Position numbers and translations under genes: made by a program. 64,000 bases of DNA from positions 19,838 through 83,837 of the forward strand of contig JAWPHD010011448.1 in NCBI GenBank assembly GCA_037043455.1, given 5' to 3'. The stretch is from Cyrtodaria siliqua. Its lineage: Eukaryota; Mollusca; Bivalvia; Adapedonta; Hiatellidae. Of this stretch, positions 47,766-57,879 are shown piece by piece. The stretch's first letter is position 1. Every line of letters starts with the position of its first letter. The notes beneath the pieces were generated by a model. The model did not search any database. It saw nothing but the letters and a program-made list of their open reading frames with translations, and was not told where the DNA came from.

Positions 47766-48385
47766 GACAGTATCGGAAATGTTACCTTTATTCAGTTGAA
47801 GTTGTTTAGGATATATATTATTAACTATAGTGAAAAAGAAAAGAGTGTCAATGTTCAATATGTCATTAAAATACCGAGAGGTGTCATTATAGGCTTCAAT
47901 TACAAATGCCTGTGTATCGGATTAAAGACTCCAGATGAAATCTCTTTCATAGCAATACATGAACAAAATGTGCGACTAGAGATGCACAGTTTGTACCCAT
48001 AGGATACCAACACTTGTTTATAAACGGTAGTTCCATACATGACGAAAATATTATCTAATAGGAAAATGAGTGCTTCACAAACTTCTTGGCAAGTCCAAAT
48101 AGTATAATTGTATAAACTGGCGTTAGTTAAAAACGCCTTAATATTGTTACAGGCCGAAATATAGATTTTTCTCTAGCGAAAGTTTTTTTGAATAAGAGCA
48201 ATAAGCCTTGTTACCTGTATATATATATATGTGTACAGGCATTGTTGCGCGATTTGGCCTTGAAGAAAGTTAAACATAGTATAGATGTAAACATGTTTAC
48301 ACTGTATATGCAAATTATTGATGCAAATTCATTTAATATGATGATTGGACTGTTTTCATCTTACTATTCAATGCAAATTTATTTA

Positions 48386-48902
48386 TGTTGAAATTTAGAC
48401 TATTTGTATTGGATGGTTTTAGTGGGAAAGTGGGAAAGCCTTCAGCAACTGTCTGTGACGGTATATAAACCGGTTAGCTCTGGGCTCCCAGCAGTTGGGT
48501 TGAGATTTCAGTATTCTTCAATAAAGTTAATTTTGATTTAGATGCTTGTAGAAAACATATTTTTGTGAGAATTTAATGGATATTGTGCTCATTAATAATA
48601 ACAGTGAAATTGTTGAATAAAGTTTGGACTAAACCGGATATATTGGAAATTAATTTAGACTGAAAGGACGTTTACTGTTTTGGATTAAAGAGACACTTAC
48701 ATATTTTGATTAAAGAGACACTTGCTAATGTGAATTAATGAAACATTGGATAATTTTATTTGGACTTAATTCAAAAACTGGATATTAATGAAAAACTGGA
48801 TTTGTGTATTATCTAATTGAATATTTTATGTAAATAAATTTGTTAATTATATTTTTGTGTTGCTGTGTTTTTTTTTTCTTTGTTACATTTAACTCGTAAC
48901 AG
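48386..48902 (+). mobile_element. Candidate solo LTR
   Basis: A block with gtatataaaccggttagct (TATA box, about 48461) and ttcaataaagttaattt (poly(A)-like signal, about 48519), starting tgttg and ending actcgtaaca. These are LTR-like features, but no target-site duplication, internal region or second LTR is seen. It could instead be a promoter-bearing fragment of another repeat. Confidence 0.35.
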
Positions 48903-48954
48903 CTAGATTTTGTTAAGGTGATGTGGTAAGGTTGTATGTAGAGAAGTCATAAGT

Positions 48955-49150
48955 ACTTAAACCCACAACAGACTTTTTTGCCACTGACCGTTCCAAGGCG
49001 GTAGACCTATTGTCAACCCTTTTGTGTTTGTGATGTCTTTTTTGGCCTTTTATTCTATAAAGTTTTTCTTAGTTTCTATGTGTGTTTGTCTGTCGTCCTT
49101 GAATGCTACTTTTCCTGTTCGATTTTTATATAGTAAAACTTGACGTTAAT
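48955..49150 (+). mobile_element. Penelope-like 3' end
   Basis: gccactgaccgttccaaggc through ccttgaatgctacttttcct; joined at about 49150 to an oppositely oriented RT fragment. Confidence 0.7.
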
Positions 49151-49405
49151 TGCAAATTTTATGAAGAACGTCTCCTGAATTGTTAATTTACCCAAATAAA
49201 TTAATCCCAGAGTTTTCATATGTATTAGCACAATATTGCTTAACGTGATCTTTAACGGCAGTAAGACAAAAAGTTAAAAGCTTGGAGATATTTGTAGTGG
49301 TGCAGGCTCTAGAATTCGAAATAAAGCCGGCTTTAAACGGATTGTTATGTAGTACAAAGCTGGCAGTTTGTTTTGAACTGGAGTTTACGAATTAGTGCTA
49401 CTTAG
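49150..49405 (-). pseudogene. Penelope-like RT core fragment, inverted relative to the adjacent 3' end
   Basis: The reverse strand encodes a CTTTNISKLLTFCLTAVKDH-type block. The left boundary contains aagaacgtctcctgaattgt, found at the same kind of junction near 56938. The right end is cut by the mariner-like element. Confidence 0.65.
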
Positions 49406-49789
49406 AAGCTGGTGTACGAGGGTCATTCAATAAGTTCTGTCACTAACGCGTGTTAACAATTATGTGCTCATTGTGAGTGTTGACGTTTGGTACCAAATGA
49501 AAGAGAGTTTCAATACCATTTCATTGTCGGTAAAATGAATGATGTATATTTCGTGTGACGAAAGTTATGGAACATTTAATACACATCACTTATACATACT
49601 GAGGCATTTTCGTCCTGATTTTTTCAGGTATGTTAATTGTTACTTTTTTAAATGCCTGTTTCTCTTAAAGTACTTGTCGAAGACCTTTGCAATTTCTCAT
49701 ACATTACCAGTTAAATCTGGGCATTACAAGATTCAGAATTTAAGCATAGTAGATGAAAAGGCATTGTCTTAGAAATTAACGTTTTAAGC

Positions 49790-50110
49790 TAACGTGTAAA
49801 ATTAATTTAATGATAAATGGACATTAAATGGAAATAGCGTTTTTGAAATAGCGTTTTTAAATGATCAATATTTTCAAAAAATATTGATCATTTTAAGCCA
49901 ACGTGTAAAAATATTGATCATTTTAAGCTAACGTGTAAAATTAATTTAATGATAAATGGATATTAAATGGAAATAGCGTTTTTGAAATATCGTTTTTGGA
50001 TGATCATTATTTTCACTAAACATTGTACAAAATTCTACATTTTAAGCTAACGTGTAATTCTACATTTTAAGCTAACGTGTAATTCTACATTTTATGCTAA
50101 CGTGTAAAAT
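49790..50110 (+). repeat. Internal tandem repeats of the mariner-like element
   Basis: ttttaagctaacgtgta recurs six or so times. A 25-bp attctacattttaagctaac-type unit is repeated three times at about 50030-50107, and a longer unit (aatttaatgataaatgga) occurs twice. A palindrome, aaatgatcaatatttt with its complement, lies at about 49859-49894. Confidence 0.75.
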
Positions 50111-50130
50111 TAATTTAATAATAAACGGAC

Positions 50131-50260
50131 ATTAAGTATTAGTTAGAGGCTATGAAGTGAAATTTTAACAATTAAGAAACCCTAAGGGAAGGAGCGCAGC
50201 GACTGACCGGGGTTTCTTAATTGTTAAAATTTCACTTTTTAGCCTCTAACTGACTTAGTG
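50131..50260. repeat. Long hairpin nested in the mariner-like element
   Basis: Arms of about 45 bases: agttagaggctatgaagtga, attttaacaattaagaaacc and their complements, around a loop containing ggagcgcagcgactgacc. Only a few arm mismatches, so it folds stably as DNA or RNA. Confidence 0.85.
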
Positions 50261-51039
50261 TTTGCCCTACTTTTCCTCCGCGCTTTTACGAAACCACGCG
50301 TCTTGACACGTTCGCGCCAAAACAAGCGCGTGCCATTTATTAAGCGATTACTTAATGATTAAATGGTTAAAATTGATGATCGTTAGAAATTTACATGAAT
50401 AAGTTCGCCATTTTTTAAAAATTCCTCAGCAAGACTTTTCCGAATTCTCGACAATCATTTTCACGAATTATGGGCGAATAACAACAGATGGCGTAGAAGA
50501 AAATTTAAAAGCATAGAATTATTCAAATAATTTTTACAACGTTTTATAACATGGACATTTTCATAGATGCCAGTATCTAAAAGGTGTGGTAGGGGGAGGT
50601 AATTCAGCGGTATAATTAAACGGACATTTTTCATTTTTGTTGTAGAATTTAAGAGAGCGAACCCAGTAGTACTATAAATACATTACTTTATCTCAGTGTA
50701 ATATCGAGTTCAAAGGATATATGCCTAGTGACAGAACATGTTGAAGCACCCTCGTATGTATATGCAAGAAATGGTAATTCTGGTCAGAGATTGATCATTA
50801 AAAAAATGTTCACACAATTGGTTGATGCAGAGTTTTAGGAAAATATTTTCTGGTCAACTGTTTACGGTGAAATTTATTTTGAATAATATGTAGCTATATT
50901 GACAGATTGTACCGGCTCAAACAATGCAAATACTTGGAACGAGGTACTCAATGAAGTTATCAACGATTAATTTGGCACTTGTATTCAAAACTTCTACAAA
51001 GTGATTTTTATGTCGTCATCAGCGAATGGTGATGGAGCA

Positions 51040-51390
51040 TAAGGCTTATCAATGTCCGTCTGTCCGGACGATCGAATGTCGGTCCGTCCCGAAATGTTTG
51101 TGTGTTTATCTCCTCTCACATTTTTTTAACCCATTGTTTCGAAACTTTACATGATGCTTATCTATGATGTCTAAATGTTCATAACGATTCGGTGTTAAAA
51201 TTGACCTTGTATTACCAGAGTTACGGACCTTTTTCCGTCAAAGGTTACGTTAAAATATATTCGGCGTCTATCTCCTCCTCCCACAGTTTTCAACCGAGTG
51301 TTTCAAAACTTTACATGATGTTTACCTATGATGTCAAAATGCGGATATCGATTCGGCTTCAAATTTGACTTTGTATTACCTCAGTTACAA
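51040..51390 (+). repeat. Dimeric repeat block
   Basis: Two units of about 180 bases, each with gtttc.aaactttacatgatg, gatgtc.aaatg and tgtattacc..agttac (51140-51225 and 51300-51385). Non-coding, of the type seen at 22.2 and 27.6 kb. Confidence 0.6.
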
Positions 51391-52158
51391 ATTTTTTGGT
51401 CAAATTTTATGTTTCCCGCTGATTGTTTTCAGTGGGGTTATCCTTGTCCCAATGACATATTTCTAGTTTTTAATCTAAAGAAATGCAAAGCATTACAATT
51501 TCATAGCTTTCTGGAACGTACATATCTATTACAATTTAAACAAGTTATTTTCCTATCTACATCAAACATGTTGAATGCCTTTTCTCCAAAAACGGAAGCC
51601 ACCTTTTTTCAGGATTGTCACACAAAGTTGTTCTTCTATTGCTTTTAAAAAGAATTGTGTCTTAAAAATAAACACAGTGTACGATTGCTAATACATAATA
51701 TATTAATTTTATCCCATAAAATCATTCGAGTTATTTGTTATTGGTGTTATCAAATTTGATAGGGAGAAACTATCAGGTTAGATGACAGACAAGCTACGTT
51801 CATTGAACACCAAGTTCTACCAAGTTGTTCGAATGGTGACCTTGGGGTCAGAGTTCGTCCTGTCCCCGGGGTCACATGCTTTACATGGACTTATATATGG
51901 AAAATCGTCTTCGCTAAATGTACAAGGTTTGGGATTTTCATATACTGCATGTAGTTGTTCAAATGTATAAAGGACAATCTTTAAAATGTATTTTCGGAAA
52001 CTACAAGTCAGAGCTAGAGGTCTAATACTTTGCATGTACAATATATGCGTAAAACTTTAGAACTCTTCTCTGAAACAACAAGGCGTAGAGCTCTCATATA
52101 TCAAATGTAGCATTAGCGTATGTCTGCTAACACAAGCTTAACAAAAGAAAATGCTAAC

Positions 52159-52244
52159 CTGTTTAACAAGTCCAATCTTCCCTGTTCAGTTTCGCCTTCA
52201 GTTTGCGTATGTCCTCATGCAATTTTTGTTTTTCAATTTCCAAT
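52159..52244 (-). pseudogene. Coiled-coil exon of copy 2 with apparent frameshift
   Basis: The acceptor is tccttcag and the donor is ACAG|GTTAGC. Starting in the phase set by the exon at 54113, it reads LEIEKQKLHEDIRKLKAKLN, a heptad-like coiled coil, then meets an in-frame TAA eight codons before the donor would be reached. The exon is 86 bp. The flanking phases (2 upstream, 2 required by the exon at 45864) demand a multiple of three, so one base is missing relative to an intact exon, near the Asp codon that follows LNRE. Either this allele is broken, the assembly has an indel, or splicing differs. The evidence for the exon itself is good; the frameshift is inferred. Confidence 0.6.
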
Positions 52245-52614
52245 CTGAAGGACCATCATAGTATACTCATGAATCATTTTTAACTAACATTAATAGCGTA
52301 AAGACCAACGCGCACCCCTTCAGTTCTGATTGCATTTAATTAAAAAATCCCAATATTTAAAATACAAAGTCTAATTAAATGAAGAGATTTTATCATGTGA
52401 ATATGATCAGACCTATGCTAAAGGTCCGCGATCGTTCAAAGCCGCAGTCGCTTGTCTATCGTCGTCTCCCAACAACGGTGGTACAAATAATATAATTACG
52501 GTCTCCTACGTGATATATCATAGTTACATTTTTAGTTGTTAAAATGAACAATCGTAACACACACACGTGCTAGGGGGCGTACCCTTTGACGAAGTCTACC
52601 TAAATCCTCAAAGA

Positions 52615-53010
52615 CATAAATGTCGAACAGTAAATGTTGCATTCAAGGACCACAGTCACCCACAAACACACACAGAAACAAACACCAACTGCACAGGTGA
52701 ATAAACAGCAAGATATGACATCACAAACATAAAAGGCTTGACAATAGGCATGCTAACCACCGCCTTGGAATGGTCAATGACATAACAGTGCCGCTGGGGT
52801 TTTAAATTAGGTTCTAAGGTGCACCAAACCTCACTCTTACCCTAGTGTCATCCGAATAAAACGTGACAGTGTAAATAAAGATATCTCCGCCAGGTTATAT
52901 TATCTAACAACAAGGCAGCATGAATAGGCAATATGACTCACAAATGATCATGTGTATATATTAATATAAAAAGCCTAGAAAGCAAGCGTACGACAAGACA
53001 AGAGACAACC
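52615..53010 (-). mobile_element. Penelope-like 3' fragment, intronic
   Basis: Near-complete 3' module in reverse (accgccttggaatggtcaat, cctcactcttaccctagtgt). It lies between the exons at 54113 and 52244. Confidence 0.75.
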
Positions 53011-53135
53011 CGCTTTTGTTTGTGATGTCACATGATTACTTCTTATTAACAGTAATTGTTGTTTGTTGTAATGCGTGATTTTGGTTGACTGTGTTCTGTG
53101 AAAGCTACATTCCCTATTCGACTTTTATACAGGTC
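53010..53135 (+). mobile_element. Penelope-like 3' terminal fragment, inverted to its neighbour
   Basis: cttttgtttgtgatgtcaca and ggttgactgtgttctgtgaa, tail-to-tail with 52615-53010. Confidence 0.65.
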
Positions 53136-53329
53136 TACATTTTATACATGATTTTAAACAAAGAATTTCATTTTATTGAACGTTATCAGTGGATGACTTC
53201 GACATCAGCAACACCTTATTGACGTCATGACTCCCGAACTAGAAAAAAATAGAATTGGGAGAATTACATGCATAGCGGATTCTTATATGCATATTGCTCC
53301 GTATATTCGTTATTAAATGCATTATGTTT

Positions 53330-53835
53330 AACAAGTGTATGATAATGGACCTTTGGAAACGGCCGAGCACGACACATACGAAATATTGCAGTCTCTGTTT
53401 GATTGAGACTGTTCATGAGCGGTAGTGAAATATGCTAGCTACCGCTTACGCCCTCTAGCCCCGGGTTGAGCAGAACTCAATATTCATAAAAATCAACAAT
53501 ACAGAATGTTAACCATCCCGAAGATGGCAAGCATATAGCTGTGGATATATCAATATTTGTTTCTTTATTTCATCCCCTATATCCAGCGGCGGTCCCAGGA
53601 TCTAATACAAGTGTATGCCCCGAAGAGCGAAATAAACAAAAAGGAATTTAGTTGGAAGCAGCGGTTATTAAGCCTGCGTATCACAACAGACTAAATTAAA
53701 AAACAGACAACATATCCTATGAGTGGTTAAACAATACCGAGAGCCGTTTATCGGCCGGAGTAGTGGAACCACCGAATCAAACATTAATTAAGAAAACAAA
53801 AGAGATTGAAAATGTACAACCGATCCCTAAATATA
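53330..53835 (-). mobile_element. Family B repeat
   Basis: gataatggacctttggaaac, hairpin tgagcggtag (53415-53424) with ctaccgctta (53439-53448), gggttgagcagaactcaata, and the distal gtggaaccaccgaatcaaac block. A diagnostic end fragment (gataatggacctttggaaac) also lies alone at about 15289-15308. Confidence 0.7.
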
Positions 53836-54022
53836 AGTATCGGGCTCAGCGATTTATTAAGGTTGACATTTTAATGAACGCCTAATTACAACAAATGTCG
53901 CTGTGGACATTTCATTGCTTTACTACACTATTCCATTGTTTATAATAAAATAAAACTAAATATATCCGCATATGAATAAATTAGAAAGTTAGTTAAAATG
54001 TATAAGGAAGGAAACCTCAGTT

Positions 54023-54078
54023 GGTCGGTCGGTCGGTCGGTCGGTCGGTCGGTCAGTCAGTCAGTCAGTCAGTCAGTC
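54023..54078 (+). repeat. (GGTC)n(AGTC)n compound microsatellite
   Basis: About seven ggtc units, then six agtc units. It is intronic, about 35 bases past a splice donor. Confidence 0.9.
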
Positions 54079-54112
54079 TGTAAGTAAATAATTCTACAAC
54101 AAGCATGCCTAC

Positions 54113-54361
54113 CCTTGACTTGTTGCTGTAACACTTGCTTCCTGCTGTTGTAATCGTGAATCAATGTTATCAATTATAACCACAACATTGAATTCATCGG
54201 TGTCTCCTCCCACTTGAGTTTTATTATCCCCTTGTTTCTTTTTTTTTTTCGCACGGGAATCCTCAGGTTTAGGATTATTGTCGGTATCCATCCCCAGACG
54301 GCGAGCTAGTTTTTGTAGCGCTTCCCTGACAGGCTCGCTGGCAATGTACAACTGGTCAAAA
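54113..54361 (-). CDS. MIEAP-domain gene, copy 2: upstream exon
   Basis: A 249-bp internal exon. The acceptor is a long T tract ending in acag; the donor is CAAGG|GTAGGC. One split-codon base is followed by 82 codons, ending in phase 2. The product begins FDQLYIASEPVREALQKL, then ARRLG, a lysine-rich stretch of KKKKK, an acidic and polar linker, and finally VVVIIDNIDSRLQQQEAS, which looks like the start of a coiled coil. The phase-2 end joins in frame to the coiled-coil exon at 52159-52244. I infer that this is the N-terminal or central part of the MIEAP-domain protein. A GGTC/AGTC microsatellite sits about 35 bases past the donor. Confidence 0.65.
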
Positions 54362-54424
54362 CTGTAAAAAAAAAACATATACGTTTATCGTTTCCTAATA
54401 TTTCTGTATGTGGAGTTTATTGCA

Positions 54425-54720
54425 AGAGATTTCCTTTTGATGGGATATACATTTATTTACATTGTCTTGTCAATTTGAGCGCTGAAGAATAATATCGAGG
54501 TTTTGATCCCTTAGATAGATTTGAGCTAGCATGTAGGCCTTATTGTCTACTGACCGTTCTAAGTCGGTAACACTGTCTTCACCACTCCTTGTCTTGTGTA
54601 TTGTCCTTTGCATTATATAGTTAATTTGCTCTTTGTTTGTGGTGCAGCGCAGATATATGGTGAAACTGCGGTTAGGTGCTATAGGACCATTTTTCTCATT
54701 GTTTACTAGCCTACCAACAA
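54425..54720 (+). mobile_element. Subfamily D fragment
   Basis: Matches 26205-26490 over nearly its full length. It lies 65 bases upstream of the acceptor of the exon at 54113-54361 in gene orientation, so it is intronic. A long antisense frame here is a shadow. Confidence 0.6.
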
Positions 54721-54944
54721 CATGAATACAAGTCAAACAATAAATACACGGATAAAGATAGTACGTCACATTGTTACTCAGTCTAGAAGGAATGGTAAGC
54801 ATTAAACTATTATCAAATTGGCCATTGCTAGATAAGGCACTTAAATATGCAAATATTAAAACGTGTCTAACGCGACGTGACGGTACATTACAGACAACGT
54901 GATTCCTATATAGACCCCACTTCATTTTGTGAATGCGGGGGTAA

Positions 54945-55195
54945 AATGAAATATATGACATCACAAATATTAAATGGCTGACAATAGGGCTACCGCCTTG
55001 GAACGGTCAGTGGCAATCAAGGCCGCTGAGAGTTTCAGCCAGGTTCGAGGGTGCAACAAACTTCACTCTTGCCTTATTGTCATCCCAATAAAACTGGACA
55101 TTGTAGCTAAAGATATCCCCGCCAGGTTATCCTCTCTAACAAACAAGCCAGCATTAATAGGCAATATAAGTAATATGAGACCCAAGTAATTTAGG
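54945..55195 (-). mobile_element. Penelope-like 3' fragment
   Basis: tggctgacaatagggctacc, gccttggaacggtcagtggc, ccccgccaggttatcctctc in reverse module order. Confidence 0.7.
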
Positions 55196-55949
55196 TAAAG
55201 AGCCGATTAATAATGAAGTCCCTATCGTGTTCAAATGAAAAAGTAAACGACGAACGCACGAACGGATTGACGGACGGACGGATGACTGACAACTCGGCAT
55301 CCCATAAGCTCCACTGGTCGCAGGTAATAATGGCACGTCTCTTAATAATTTATTGCCCGAAATAATACTTAATTTCGTAAAGAATATCTATGGTTGTTCA
55401 TCCACTATCGCTTGATTTCCAAATTTCAACGTTGAAAGATGGGATACTTCTCAGCTATATGCCTATATAGGTTATGCGACATGTAGCATTTCGTTCATGA
55501 CATGTTTCGACTCGCATTGAATCAAGTAGCAATTGAGAAAAGTCTTAAAATAAACGTAGAAATAAAAAAAGAACTGGAAAAGTAGCATTCAAGGACGAGA
55601 GTCAACCACAAATACACACAGAAACAAAGAATAACTTTAAAGATGAATACAAGGCAAGTTAAGGCAAGATAAGTCTTAAAATCTACGATAGAAAACAAAA
55701 ATGGTCTCCAGATGACCATATTGGATCTGACAGACAAAACGACTCGTGGATAGTTCCATCAAGGTCCTTAATACACATGTCAACTTGGGAGCAATTATTC
55801 GTATACTGTAGATCAATCTACCGCGGGTGATGTTGTTTCCACGCATATCATGCGCTGCAGCACTCTAAAGGCTGTGGTAGATGAGAAGCCAAACACACTT
55901 CCCACTATGAACTGACTTGCTAAATTAGTACAGCTTTATAAAGCTCTCT

Positions 55950-56480
55950 TTATTTCTACTAGTAATGCTAGTGCCTGCACCACTACAAACATCTCCAAAT
56001 GTTTAACATATTGCCCGTATTAACTTGTATCATGCTAACCCTACTTTCTTTACTTACTTTGAGACCTAAATGTTTCTTTTGTAATTTAAAATCGGGAATT
56101 AAAAAACGTCATAATAAATGTGTTTAAGTTCCTCCTGCTATAATGTAATTATTCCTTTACATTACGTCATTTTTTATCTCTGGAACTCGTGAGCACTAAT
56201 TCGTTTAATCTACTGAGGATGATGATTTTCTACACTTATCACTCGGTGCGCCGCCTTCATGTCTGGGTAGACGAAAAGCAGAACAATCTGCAAACAATGT
56301 ACTGGATTCCTAAATTACATAAAAAGCGGTTTAAACCCCGTTTTATTTTAAATTTTAGTGCCTGCACCATTATAAACATCTCCAAACGTTTATCTTATTG
56401 TCTTACTGCCGTTAAAGATCACTTTAACAATATTATCCTAAAAACTAATGATAACTCTGGGATTAATTTATTTTGATCAA
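55950..56480 (+). pseudogene. Penelope-like RT core with PKLHK motif
   Basis: The frame from about 56189 reads RLHVWVDEKQNNLQTMYWIP followed by KLHKKRFKPRFI and RLSYCLTAVKDHF. YWIPKLHK is a recognisable RT block of this element group, and the preceding DKG region is present but mutated (near 56130). It ends at aactcaggagacgttg, the complement of the junction motif seen at 49.16 and 56.94 kb. Confidence 0.7.
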
Positions 56481-56664
56481 TTAAAACTCAGGAGACGTTG
56501 TTAATATAATATACAATAAACGTTAAGTTTTATCTGTAATTACTTATGAATGTAACACACTATATACAACCTTACCACACAATCTTATCAAAGACGAGCT
56601 TGTTGCTCTCATTAAAACAACTTTCGCCAGGGAAAACATATGTTTGGCCTGTAACAATACTAAA

Positions 56665-56915
56665 TATAGATATAAAAATCGAACAGGAAAAGTAGCATTA
56701 AAGGACGACAGTCTACAACAAACAGAAACAGAAACAAAGGTCAACTTTAAAAATGAATAAAAGACATAACAAACACAAAAGGGTCGAAAATAGGGCTACC
56801 GCCTTGAAACGGTCTGTGGCGAAAAAGGCCGCTGGGGGTTTAATTGTGTTTTGTGGTTGACTGCGTCATTGAATGCTACTTTCCCTGTCCGATTTTTATA
56901 TCTTTCTTTTTTTTT
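56665..56915 (-). mobile_element. Penelope-like 3' fragment with inverted tip
   Basis: Reverse module 56665-56842 (aaaagggtcgaaaatagggc, cgctgggggttta), then switching to the plus strand for 56842-56915 (gtggttgactgcgtcattga). Confidence 0.7.
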
Positions 56916-56919
56916 GATG

Positions 56920-57380
56920 TTTAATGCAAATTTCAGCAAGAACGTCTCCTGAATTGTTAATAGACCAAAACAAATTAATCCCAGTTTTCATTAATGTTAA
57001 CACAATCTTTAACGGCAGTAAGACAAGAAGTTACGTTGGAGATGTTTGTGGTGGTGAAGGCACTAGAATTCGAAATAAAGTGGGCCTTATACGTATTTTG
57101 ATGTAATTTATGAATCCAGTATATAGTTATAGTTGGCAATTTGTTCTGCTTTTCGTTTACTCCAGCCTTGAAAGTAGTGCATAGTGATATGTGTGGAAAC
57201 AACATCATCCTTAGTAGATTGAACTGGAGTATACGAATTATACCGAGTTCCAGAGATAAAACATTGACGTAATATTGGCATCAAACAATAATTACATTAT
57301 TAGCAGCTTGATTTCAGCAGGAATTAAAACAAATTTGTTATGAAATTCTTGAATTTACGAAAGGAAAACCTAGTAAAGGA
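56920..57380 (-). pseudogene. Penelope-like RT core fragment
   Basis: The reverse strand encodes KAGVNEKQNKLPTITIYWIH, KLHQNTYKAHFI and VTSCLTAVKDCV with a 77-codon open frame at 57208-56975. It starts at the recurrent junction gaacgtctcctgaattgtta. Confidence 0.7.
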
Positions 57381-57469
57381 AAAACGTGTATTCTATTATT
57401 TTAAAAATGGACAATTTTAACTGATGGCAGTTTGGACAATTACACAATGTTGACTTGTCAATAAAATAG

Positions 57470-57750
57470 ATATAAAAATATATACAGGAAAAGTAAATTC
57501 AAGGACGACATACAAACACAAACACACACTGAAACAAAGCACACATTTAAAGATGAATATAACGCCAAATAAGACAAAATTACAAACACAATATGTTTGA
57601 CAACATGGCTACCGCGTTAGAACGGTCAGCGGCAAAAAAGGCTGCTGGGGGTTTAAACAAGGTTATAGGGTGCACCAAACCTCACACTTATCCTATAAAA
57701 CGGGACACTGTAAATAAAGGAATCCCCGCCATTATTCTCTAACCAACAAG
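57470..57750 (-). mobile_element. Penelope-like 3' fragment, part interrupted by the G-rich element
   Basis: Reverse module up to tctctaaccaacaag. The consensus continuation (gcagcattaataggcaatat) resumes at 59712 and runs to about 60065, through the RT C-terminus. Confidence 0.8.
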
Positions 57751-57879
57751 AGCTGTCGGAGAACAGCGCAGCTCGACTATTCGATTTTCCAGAGAATAAA
57801 TAATTTATAGCTAGTATATACCATCAGAAAACAAGGCTACAACAATGTGGGTTGGGTTTGGGAGCAGAACATAACTATG

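Larger units (their letters stand above)
49417..50754. mobile_element. Non-autonomous mariner-like element
   Basis: Terminal inverted repeats of 30 bases with four mismatches: cgagggtcattcaataagtt plus ctgtcacta on the left, and cgagggtgcttcaacatgtt plus ctgtcacta on the right read in reverse. TA target duplications flank it at 49415-49416 and 50755-50756. It is 1338 bp and has no transposase frame. It carries internal repeats (49790-50110) and a nested hairpin (50131-50260). Confidence 0.85.

Noticed and set aside
54470..54964. 164-codon minus-strand ORF
   Set aside because: It runs antisense across a subfamily D repeat and into other repeat sequence; no domain, no splice logic.
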